A stretch of 5,353 bases of DNA, from contig QIMB01000055.1 of NCBI GenBank assembly GCA_003233615.1, positions 1 to 5,353 of the forward strand, read 5' to 3'. A program made the position numbers and the translations under genes. Below are positions 1 to 5,353 of this stretch, one piece after another (position 1 is the stretch's first letter; every line of letters begins with the position of its first letter). The notes under the pieces were generated by a model. The model made no database searches and was not told the origin of the DNA. It was given only the letters and a program-made list of their open reading frames with translations. The DNA comes from Nitrospirota bacterium. GTDB lineage: Bacteria; Nitrospirota; Nitrospiria; Nitrospirales; UBA8639.

Positions 1-150
1 AAAAAGAGATATTTTCAAGCGATTTACTCCGATCGCGCTGTCTCCCAGACCTGCGTCAATTGCCATAATAAGCATCCGCTGAGTCCAAAGCGCGATTTCG
101 TCTTGAATAGCGTCATGGGTGGCATCGTGATTACGATTCCTCTTGAATGA
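1..150 (+). CDS. C-terminal end of a DUF3365/Tll0287-like c-type haem protein (partial)
   Basis: The plus frame beginning at base 1 is open for 49 codons and ends in TGA at 148-150, followed at once by an in-frame TAA. No start codon precedes it, so the gene enters from the left edge. The fragment contains CVNCH at residues 18-22, a c-type haem attachment motif. It is followed by HPLSPKRDF (25-33) and a hydrophobic tail VMGGIVITIPLE (38-49). A CxxCH with a following histidine, an SPK-D segment and a final 'xVMGxxxIxIPL' strand is the usual end of DUF3365 (Tll0287-like) domains. These are periplasmic haem sensor or electron-transfer domains, found alone or in front of signalling modules. Because the protein stops directly after the domain, a stand-alone haem protein or one with the domain at its C-terminus is expected. 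It converges on the dehydrogenase gene ending at 200, with 49 bases between. The family call rests on motif recognition; the rest of the protein is not visible. Confidence 0.82.
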   Translation, partial: KKRYFQAIYSDRAVSQTCVNCHNKHPLSPKRDFVLNSVMGGIVITIPLE

Positions 151-199
151 TAAGGGTTCGTTAAGCCTTTGTCTCCAACTACAGAAGTGCAGGACCTTC

Positions 200-1189
200 T
201 TACACTGTCACGACAATTTTGCCTTTTTGCTGGTTGGATGCCATGTAACGATGGGCTTCGGCAATGTCTGCTAAGGGGAAGGTTCGATCAATAATTGGTT
301 TCAAAGAACCAGATTGCAGGCCTTTGTAGATGTAATCTTTTCCTTGCTTCAAACTTTCAGGATCTTTAACAATTTCAAAAAGCGTATACCCTCGCACGGT
401 TAATCCTTTTGCAAGCGCGGGGAACAAGGGGAACGGAGTAGGTTTTGGCGCTAATGCCCCATATTCAAAGATGATTCCACCCGAGGCCGTCACCTCGGCG
501 AGTTGTTCCAGTAGAGGGCCGGCGACTGGATCGAATACCACCTGCACACCATTTCCAGCAGTGAGAGCCATCCCCCTTTTCACGAGGTCTTCGTCGTCCG
601 TCACGATCACGTGATCCGCTCCGGCTTTTAGGAGAAATGGTTTCTTGTCGGCGCCGCGAGTTGTGGCAATGGCTATGCCTCCAACAGCTTTGACGATCTG
701 GATGGCTGCTATACCCACGCTGCTGCTGGCTGCGGTAATTAAGACCGTGTGATTATGTGTAATATTTGCGTAGTGGATAAGTGCACCGTAGGCCGTCATG
801 TACTGCATCCAAATGGCAGCACCTTGATTTGGGGATAAATGGTCGGGGTACTGAGCAACCGCAGAGGCTGGGATGATGGCGCTCTCACCATACACGCCAT
901 ATTGCCCCATGGAAAAAGATGGAATGGTACTCACGCGGTCGCCTAGCTGCAGGTCTGTGACGTTAGGCCCCAAGGCGTCAATGATGCCTGCCGCTTCGTA
1001 CCCTAACCGTGAGGGAAGTTCAGGTGTCTCTAGATATTGACCTCTCCGAAACATGATTTCGGCGCGGTTGAGCCCGATGGCCTCGACCTTGAGACGGACT
1101 TCACCTTTGCCTGGATCAGCCAAAGGTAAATCTTCAAGCTTCAGAACATCTGCCCCGCCTGTTTCATGAAAGCGTACGATCTTCGGCAT
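200..1189 (-). CDS. Zinc-independent MDR family dehydrogenase, quinone oxidoreductase type
   Basis: A 329-residue protein of normal length for the quinone oxidoreductase branch of the medium-chain dehydrogenase/reductase superfamily. These cytosolic enzymes use NAD(P)H to reduce quinones, enones or similar carbonyl compounds. The N-terminal GroES-like domain (about 1-120) carries GLNRAEIMFRRG (39-50) and the GYEAAG signature (63-68). The Rossmann domain follows, with the dinucleotide loop ITAASSSVGIAA at 151-162, a variant of AxxGxxG, and the FDPVAGP segment (219-225). The Cys/His ligands for catalytic and structural zinc are absent, which argues against a classical alcohol dehydrogenase. The start is set at ATG 1189 because AGGAGG (1201-1196) lies six bases upstream; a TTG six bases earlier would touch the Shine-Dalgarno sequence. 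It is the last gene of the minus-strand series, 27 bases after the DUF5069 gene. The exact substrate cannot be read from the sequence. Confidence 0.92.
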   Translation of the reverse strand: MPKIVRFHETGGADVLKLEDLPLADPGKGEVRLKVEAIGLNRAEIMFRRGQYLETPELPSRLGYEAAGIIDALGPNVTDLQLGDRVSTIPSFSMGQYGVYGESAIIPASAVAQYPDHLSPNQGAAIWMQYMTAYGALIHYANITHNHTVLITAASSSVGIAAIQIVKAVGGIAIATTRGADKKPFLLKAGADHVIVTDDEDLVKRGMALTAGNGVQVVFDPVAGPLLEQLAEVTASGGIIFEYGALAPKPTPFPLFPALAKGLTVRGYTLFEIVKDPESLKQGKDYIYKGLQSGSLKPIIDRTFPLADIAEAHRYMASNQQKGKIVVTV

Positions 1190-1195
1190 CAGCAA

Positions 1196-1201
1196 CCTCC
1201 T
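1196..1201 (-). promoter_or_regulatory. Shine-Dalgarno sequence that fixes the MDR dehydrogenase start
   Basis: On the minus strand, AGGAGG is followed by TTGCTG and then ATG at 1189-1187. The six-base spacing favours the ATG. The TTG at 1195 abuts the motif and cannot be the practical start. Confidence 0.85.
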
Positions 1202-1216
1202 GCGTATGTATGTAAT

Positions 1217-1843
1217 TTAGGTTTTTGATCGATCCGTCACAAATTTCACAATGTGATCATTATTGTCTCCTGCCTCCCACACCGTTCGTAGAAATTCAAC
1301 GGGGTCCATGTTGACTTTACTCAGAAACCTTCGATCGCCACCGCAACTATACATGAGGTCTGACGGGAGTTCTCCTCGAAGTTTCGCTCTGGCTTTCTCA
1401 ATGATACGAGGGAACCACTCTAGGCCAGCAAGGGATGCACTTCGTGATGGAAAATTACTTTCACTGATGAGTTTTTCAGGAAATTGCCCTTGTTGTACTT
1501 GAAGAAAATAATCCCGTCGAATCTTGGTGATGGCAAGGGCCGTTTCTGGATCAGGTGTTCCGTCGTCGGCCCAATCTTCCACAAAGTCGAAAATTTCTTG
1601 AGGGGTGGACCCGATCGAGCGGAGAAAAACTTCTTCCTCCTTTGAAAACATGGCCGCAGCATTTGGAATGCCTTTTTTATAGGCAGTAACCTTACTGTCA
1701 AAGAGAGTCCGGAATTCTTCGAGCCAATCTACAGATTCATCATTCATGTTTCGATTGTCCTTCACCGGCCTATGTTCGTTATTGAGTGCCGTTTCGTTGA
1801 TAGATTCATATGGCGTTTCAATGAATTGTACGGTGGTTTTCAT
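1217..1843 (-). CDS. DUF5069 domain-containing protein
   Basis: A 208-residue soluble protein with no signal peptide or membrane segment. The C-terminal part carries the marks of DUF5069: GLEWFPRIIEKARAKLRG (140-157), then a tyrosine/cysteine/glycine-rich turn MYSCGGDRRFL (164-174), and a final VxxFVTDRS helix (199-206). The preceding helical region (about 38-115), with FRTLFDSKV and an STPQEIFDFVEDW segment, resembles the N-terminal half of longer members of this family. The biochemical function of DUF5069 is unknown to me. ATG 1843 is chosen because AGGAG (1855-1851) lies seven bases upstream. The polar, low-complexity first 32 residues are weakly family-like, and an internal ATG at 1747 behind a GAAGGA-like sequence could give a 176-residue form. 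It sits 54 bases after the flavoprotein gene and 27 before the MDR gene, so co-transcription is likely. Confidence 0.85.
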   Translation of the reverse strand: MKTTVQFIETPYESINETALNNEHRPVKDNRNMNDESVDWLEEFRTLFDSKVTAYKKGIPNAAAMFSKEEEVFLRSIGSTPQEIFDFVEDWADDGTPDPETALAITKIRRDYFLQVQQGQFPEKLISESNFPSRSASLAGLEWFPRIIEKARAKLRGELPSDLMYSCGGDRRFLSKVNMDPVEFLRTVWEAGDNNDHIVKFVTDRSKT

Positions 1844-1850
1844 TTTTTGT

Positions 1851-1855
1851 CTCCT
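1851..1855 (-). promoter_or_regulatory. Shine-Dalgarno sequence for the DUF5069 gene
   Basis: AGGAG on the minus strand lies seven bases (ACAAAAA) before ATG 1843. It rules out the TTG at 1867, which lies upstream of the motif, as the working start. Confidence 0.8.
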
Positions 1856-1897
1856 ATTTTTTAGCAAGAGTTTCTATGCTTTTGGCCTGGAGGCCGT

Positions 1898-2518
1898 TTA
1901 CGCAGGCATGGGCAATTGTTTTTGGATTCTCTCATTTTCGGCTTCCAACGCAGTTATGCGGTCCCTGAGTGGCTGCACAATGTTTTCCACGTCTTCTTGA
2001 GAATATTGTAAGGGAATGTGTTGTCGACAATTCGCGTCCCAGGTTTCCACATGAAAACGAATAATCCGTTCAGGCTTTCCCTTGTACTGAGAATTCGTGA
2101 GTTGTTTGAGCAAGTCGGGATCATCTGTCATGACCTCTGCGGTTCCCCAAACCTTGATCCGTGTTTGTGTGGCGTAATCCATGAAGAACAAGAAGGCTTG
2201 GTTGTTTTCAGCAAGATTCCCCAGTGAGATGTATTGCCGATTGCCGGAAAAATCGGCAAAGGCGAAGGTGCGGTCATCTAGCACCTTGAGGAAACCTTTG
2301 GGTCCTCCTCGGTGCTGAATATAGGGCCTCCCTTCTGCACTGGCAGTCGCCAAATAGAAGGAATCTTGGTCAGCGACAAAATCTGCAAGATCCTGAGTAA
2401 TGACATTCTGCCACCCTCCGCGTTCTTCCATCCGTGCATATTGTCGACGTGATCCCATTTTCTCCTGAATGGTTTTCACGGATGGTGTAAACGCAATATC
2501 GCTAATTGGCGGTTTCAT
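1898..2518 (-). CDS. Pyridoxamine 5'-phosphate oxidase-fold flavoprotein
   Basis: A 206-residue protein of the FMN-binding split-barrel (PNPOx-like) superfamily. The N-terminal part, FTPSVKTIQEKMGSRRQYARM (10-30), is typical of a stand-alone subgroup. The barrel follows: DSFYLATASAEGRPYIQHRGG (52-72), then FLKVLDDRTFAFADFSGNRQYISLGNL (76-102), where the GNRQYIS stretch is expected to contact the FMN phosphate, and a strand-rich FLFFMDYATQTRIKVWGTAEV (109-129). Known relatives bind flavin or F420 and reduce or oxidise small substrates; true PdxH activity is not implied. Residues 175-202, ending LRDRITALEAENERIQKQL, look like a short coiled coil that may drive dimerisation. ATG 2518 has AGGGGA (2530-2525) six bases upstream. 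It lies 68 bases after the NemA-like gene and 54 before the DUF5069 gene. The fold is secure; the substrate is unknown. Confidence 0.9.
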   Translation of the reverse strand: MKPPISDIAFTPSVKTIQEKMGSRRQYARMEERGGWQNVITQDLADFVADQDSFYLATASAEGRPYIQHRGGPKGFLKVLDDRTFAFADFSGNRQYISLGNLAENNQAFLFFMDYATQTRIKVWGTAEVMTDDPDLLKQLTNSQYKGKPERIIRFHVETWDANCRQHIPLQYSQEDVENIVQPLRDRITALEAENERIQKQLPMPA

Positions 2519-2586
2519 GGTCTGTCCCCTTAGTACCTACACAATGATTGTTGAAGCAAAGAATGAATCTACGTGGACCGTGTGGT

Positions 2587-3702
2587 TCAATACGCCACAT
2601 TTTCAATCAGAGGCTGATAGTCGGTATAGCCTTTCGTATCTCCGCCATAAAATGTAGCACGATCATAGGGAGTGAGAGGAGCGGCCTGGCGGATACGTTC
2701 CGGGAGGTCCGGGTTGGAAATAAAGTGTCTTCCAAATGCAACAGCATCAGCCAAATTATTTTCTGTATATTCATGGGCTGATGCAGGGGTATGGCCTCCT
2801 GCCGAAATCAGAACAGTCTTCAAGACGTGACGAAATAATGAGGCTGTGTGTGGTGTGTCCTCAAGCGTATCGTCTTGCATGCCCGCGAATGACGAACGTG
2901 GTTCAATTAAATCGACAAAGGCAACGCCTCGTGCATCCAATTCACGAAGCACATAGGTGAACAGCTTGATGGGATCACTATCCTTCATGCCGTTAAACGC
3001 GTTGTAGGGAGATAACCGTACGCCTACACGATCGTTTCCCCAGACTTCGATGACGGCATCAACGACCTCCAACAACAGGCGGGCACGATTCTCAATTGAT
3101 CCACCATAGTGGTCGGTGCGTGCGTTGGAACCATCCTGAAGGAACTGATCCAGTAAATACCCGTTGGCTCCATGTACTTCCACACCATCAAACCCCGCCG
3201 CTTTTGCGTTTTCAGCCCCTGCTTTAAAGTCAGCAACAATTCCTGGTATTTCATCTGTTTCAAGTGCGCGCGGAACCGCAATAGGCGTTTCCTGCCAATC
3301 AGCCGTATACGTTCCACTGTTTTCCGCAGCAAGAGCAGAGGGAGCGACGGGTAAAGAACCATCCGGCTGATGAGACGTGTGCGAGATACGTCCAACATGC
3401 CACAGCTGAAGAAACATGCGGCCTCCAGCCTGATGTACTGCATCAGTCACGAGTTTCCAGCCCTTGATCTGCTCCGGAGAATGAATGCCTGGGGTGCTTG
3501 GGTAACCCTGACCCTGTTGGGAGACTTGCGTAGCCTCAGAGATAATCAAACCGGCAGAAGCGCGTTGAGCATAATATTCTGCATTAAGCTCGTGTGGAAC
3601 ATTTCCTGGCTGCTTTGAACGCATCCGCGTTAAGGGTGCCATGATGATGCGATTGGGTAATGTGAGGGAGCCGATTGTTAGTGGCTCAAAAAGTTGTGTC
3701 AT
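2587..3702 (-). CDS. nemA: Old Yellow Enzyme family alkene reductase (NemA-like)
   Basis: An intact 371-residue FMN-dependent (beta/alpha)8 barrel enzyme, the usual length for N-ethylmaleimide reductase and pentaerythritol tetranitrate reductase relatives. These cytosolic enzymes use NAD(P)H to reduce activated C=C bonds of maleimides, enones and quinones, and in some cases nitro or nitrate ester compounds. Visible family marks are MAPLTRMRS (21-29) with the flavin-tuning Thr25; FLQLWHVGRISH (97-108) with Gln99; VHGANGYLLDQFLQDGSN (176-193) with the substrate-binding pair His177/Asn180 and proton donor Tyr182; Arg229 in GVRLSPYNAF; and the phosphate-binding GG (302-303) and FGRHFISNPDL (323-333) segments. 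The His/Asn pair is that of yeast OYE1 rather than the His/His pair of PETN reductase. ATG 3702 has AGGA (3714-3711) eight bases upstream. It is flanked by the broken hydrolase and the PNPOx-fold gene on the same strand. The nemR-type repressor often found beside nemA is not in the window. Confidence 0.95.
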   Translation of the reverse strand: MTQLFEPLTIGSLTLPNRIIMAPLTRMRSKQPGNVPHELNAEYYAQRASAGLIISEATQVSQQGQGYPSTPGIHSPEQIKGWKLVTDAVHQAGGRMFLQLWHVGRISHTSHQPDGSLPVAPSALAAENSGTYTADWQETPIAVPRALETDEIPGIVADFKAGAENAKAAGFDGVEVHGANGYLLDQFLQDGSNARTDHYGGSIENRARLLLEVVDAVIEVWGNDRVGVRLSPYNAFNGMKDSDPIKLFTYVLRELDARGVAFVDLIEPRSSFAGMQDDTLEDTPHTASLFRHVLKTVLISAGGHTPASAHEYTENNLADAVAFGRHFISNPDLPERIRQAAPLTPYDRATFYGGDTKGYTDYQPLIENVAY

Positions 3703-3772
3703 GATGAGTGTCCTTTTAAATTGGTGAAAAGGCAGTAGTCATTGAGCGAGATTTGCGATCGGTTTCTGTTCC

Positions 3773-4869
3773 TTACTTGATGCTTGCTACTTTATTGTTT
3801 GTATCCAAAAACGTGCGGATATATTCGGCAATGATCTCTCCATCTTCTTCAAGTGCAAAGTGTCCTGTGTCTAGTAAATGAAAATCTAGGTTTTTCAGAT
3901 CACGTTTGTACGGATGTGCGCCTTCTGCTGGAAAGATCTCATCCTTCTTGTCCCACACAATCAAGGTCGGTGGTTGATACTTCCGAAAATATTCTTGCCA
4001 TTTGGGATACAAGGGGGGATTAGAGCCATAGCTTTAGAATAGTTGAAGTTGAATGGCCTCATTTCCTGGCCGATCTAGCAGTCTCTGGGTCACGTGCCAG
4101 TTGTCGGGGCTGATCATTTCCTTGTTTCGAACCCCGTTGGTGTACTGCCATTGCGTCGCGCCTAGGGTGACAAGAAAGCGGATGGCGTCTTCATTGGCCA
4201 TATTTGGCTGCTTGTACGCGGCCTTGACGTTCTTCCAGAACGCGTTGTCGAGCCCTTTGTTAATCGCTTTCCGATCTTTCCAGTACTCTTTGATCGGTTC
4301 CCAGAAATTATTGTCGATGCCTTCGACGTAGGCATTGCCATTTTGGATGATGAGAGACTCAATCCGTTCGGGGTGACTGGCGGCCAACCGGAATCCCACC
4401 GGGGCCCCGTAATCCATCAGGTACAAGCTGTATTTCGTTAAACCAACCTTCTGAATAAATGTTCCATCACCTTCGCGAGGTTGTCGAAGCTGTAGTCAAA
4501 TTTATCAACATTTGGCATGGAACTGTTGCCATATCCCGGGTAGTCCGGGGCTACCAGGTGGAAACGATCCGATAATTGCGGAATCAGGTTGCGGAACATA
4601 TGAGAGGAAGTTGGAAAACCATGGAGCAACAGGATGGTTGGCGCATCTTTGGGCCCTGCTTCCCGATAAAAGATTGTTTGCCCATCCACGTCGATGGTTT
4701 TGTGAAGAGTCGGGTAACTCTTTGCCTCCGAAAACTTTTGAATCTGGGTGGCTTCAGCGGTTGCCGGTTGTGAAGAGACAATGCCCATTGCGATGGTACC
4801 GATGAGGCTCAATGGTACAAGGGCCGTTATGGTCAGAAATGTTTTGAATATTGTGTTGAAGCGTTTCAT
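3773..4869 (-). pseudogene. Exported alpha/beta hydrolase (Asp nucleophile), broken by a frameshift and an in-frame stop
   Basis: Three pieces (4869-4438, about 4458-4037, 4033-3773) join into one 365-residue alpha/beta hydrolase once two lesions are undone. ATG 4869 is preferred over ATG 4884: GGAAAG lies seven bases before it, and the protein then begins with a normal signal peptide (basic MKRFNTIFK, hydrophobic core about 11-31, likely cleavage after ATA at residue 38). The oxyanion loop HGFPTSS is at 83-89. The nucleophile elbow LYLMDYGAPVGF places Asp at about residue 153, the acid Asp310 is in DKKDEIFPAEG, and the base His337 is in DTGHFALEEDG. An Asp nucleophile points to the epoxide hydrolase/haloalkane dehalogenase group; Tyr243 in the cap is a candidate epoxide-polarising residue. 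The frame is lost at a TTT run (4459-4457), where one extra T restores homology into EHFIQKVGLTKYSL. TAA at 4034-4036 replaces an expected tyrosine, and the frame then continues as SYGSNPPLYPKW. All triad residues survive. Sequencing error or recent decay are both possible. Confidence 0.88.
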
Positions 4870-4909
4870 TGTTTTGCTTTCCATTCTTTATGAGTTGTGC
4901 AATGATTAA

Positions 4910-5353
4910 TTAATTTCGACCGGCCATCACGCCACCATCCACGTCCCAATTGGCGCCGGTGACCCAGTTGGCTTTCTCTGACAGCAAAAAGGCAATAACT
5001 TCCGCGACCTCGTTAGGTCTTCCTACTCTCCCGATTGGATGGAATCCATTAAACCCTTGCAAGGTCTCTTCGATTTTGTCTGGGTCAATGAATGAACCGT
5101 AAATTGGAGTCACGACGACTGCTGGTGAAACGGCGTTGACCCGAATGCCATCGTCGGCGAGTTCCATCGCGAGATGCTGGGTGAGTGAGTGGAGCCCGGC
5201 CTTGGCCATTGAATATGCCGAGGAGGGGGTGGCTTTGACGGCTTGTTTCCCCCACATGGAGCCAATATTGACAATGCTCCCTCCACCGTGAACTTTCATG
5301 TTTTTAGCCACCGCTTGGGTAATCAAGAAGAAGGCCTTATTGAGATCCATATA
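4910..5353 (-). CDS. Classical short-chain dehydrogenase/reductase, C-terminal part
   Basis: The last 147 residues of an SDR family oxidoreductase; the frame stays open to the right edge, so the N-terminal Rossmann strand with its TGxxxGxG loop lies outside. The Met at 5350 is an internal residue of the YMDLNKAFFL helix, not a start. Numbered from the edge, the fragment shows SIVNIGSMWG (26-35) with catalytic Ser32, the SAYSMAKAG motif with Tyr47 and Lys51, RVNAVSPAVVVTPIY (71-85), and the GANWDVDGGV C-terminal signature (133-142) common in glucose 1-dehydrogenase and 3-oxoacyl-ACP reductase-like members. It would be a soluble NAD(P)(H)-dependent enzyme, normally tetrameric. The residue aligned with the tetrad Asn appears to be Asp3, but this alignment was made by eye. 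The gene is the most upstream visible member of the minus-strand series, ending 40 bases before the hydrolase start. The substrate is not predictable. Confidence 0.92.
   Translation of the reverse strand, partial: YMDLNKAFFLITQAVAKNMKVHGGGSIVNIGSMWGKQAVKATPSSAYSMAKAGLHSLTQHLAMELADDGIRVNAVSPAVVVTPIYGSFIDPDKIEETLQGFNGFHPIGRVGRPNEVAEVIAFLLSEKANWVTGANWDVDGGVMAGRN

Noticed and set aside
152..169. Possible terminator between the convergent genes: AAGG G TT / AA G CCTT with a four-base loop
   Set aside because: The stem is AT-rich with an internal G-G mismatch and only a very short T run follows on the plus strand. It is in the right place but too weak to call.
1..199. Minus-strand open frame running off the left edge, containing QDEIALWTQRMLIMAIDAG
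   Set aside because: It has no convincing start, and the same bases on the plus strand encode a clear CxxCH haem-protein tail, so it is the antisense shadow of that gene.
1263..1502. Plus-strand open frames opposite the DUF5069 gene and similar ones opposite the other minus genes
   Set aside because: Their translations show no family features, they have no good ribosome sites, and they lie fully over well-supported minus-strand genes.
1882..1896. Hairpin GGCCTCCAGGCC just after the flavoprotein stop codon
   Set aside because: The stem is at most five base pairs with a tiny loop, and the minus strand continues with AAAAGC rather than a T tract, so it is not a rho-independent terminator.
2525..2570. 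Sigma-70-like promoter (TTGCTT, 18 bases, TACTAA) before the flavoprotein gene
   Set aside because: The proposed -10 matches the consensus at only three of six positions and would overlap the ribosome-binding region too closely.
2579..2604. TGTGG...CCACA hairpin followed by TTTT on the plus strand
   Set aside because: No plus-strand gene ends here, and on the minus strand it overlaps the end of the NemA-like coding region.
4034..4426. The middle and last hydrolase pieces (4426-4034 and 4012-3773) as separate genes
   Set aside because: Both would begin at TTG codons inside conserved hydrolase sequence without Shine-Dalgarno sites, share one frame, and together continue the fold of the first piece.

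Overview
The window is a compact bacterial locus: six consecutive genes lie on the minus strand with 27-70 bases between them. The tail of a seventh gene enters from the left edge on the plus strand and converges on them. Each minus-strand gene whose start lies in the window has an ATG behind a recognisable Shine-Dalgarno sequence, clear for four and weak for the hydrolase. Base composition looks close to even. The gene content (a DUF3365/Tll0287-type c-heme protein, a DUF5069 protein, and several stand-alone redox enzymes) suggests a Gram-negative environmental bacterium. A Nitrospira-like nitrite oxidiser is a guess that fits; nothing in the window proves it.

Layout, in the order the minus strand is transcribed (right to left): (1) 5353-4910, C-terminal 147 residues of a classical short-chain dehydrogenase/reductase (SDR), cut by the right edge; (2) 4869-3773, an exported alpha/beta hydrolase with an aspartate nucleophile, of the epoxide hydrolase/haloalkane dehalogenase type, interrupted by a one-base frameshift at about 4457-4459 and an in-frame TAA at 4034-4036; (3) 3702-2587, an intact Old Yellow Enzyme family alkene reductase (NemA-like); (4) 2518-1898, a pyridoxamine-phosphate-oxidase-fold flavoprotein with a C-terminal coiled coil; (5) 1843-1217, a DUF5069 protein; (6) 1189-200, a zinc-free quinone oxidoreductase-type medium-chain dehydrogenase. 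At the left edge, 1-150 on the plus strand encodes the last 49 residues of a DUF3365/Tll0287-like haem protein with a CVNCH motif, ending in tandem stops TGA TAA.

The minus-strand genes look like one transcription unit or a colinear accessory cluster. Four products are NAD(P)H- or flavin-dependent oxidoreductases or a flavin-binding protein, and the fifth recognisable enzyme would hydrolyse an epoxide, halide or similar compound. A role in reducing and detoxifying reactive carbonyls, quinones, enones or other small electrophiles is a reasonable inference, but no substrate is visible in the sequence and no regulator gene lies in the window. I see no tRNA, rRNA, CRISPR array, transposase or long repeat, and no convincing rho-independent terminator. 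No gap between genes exceeds 70 bases.
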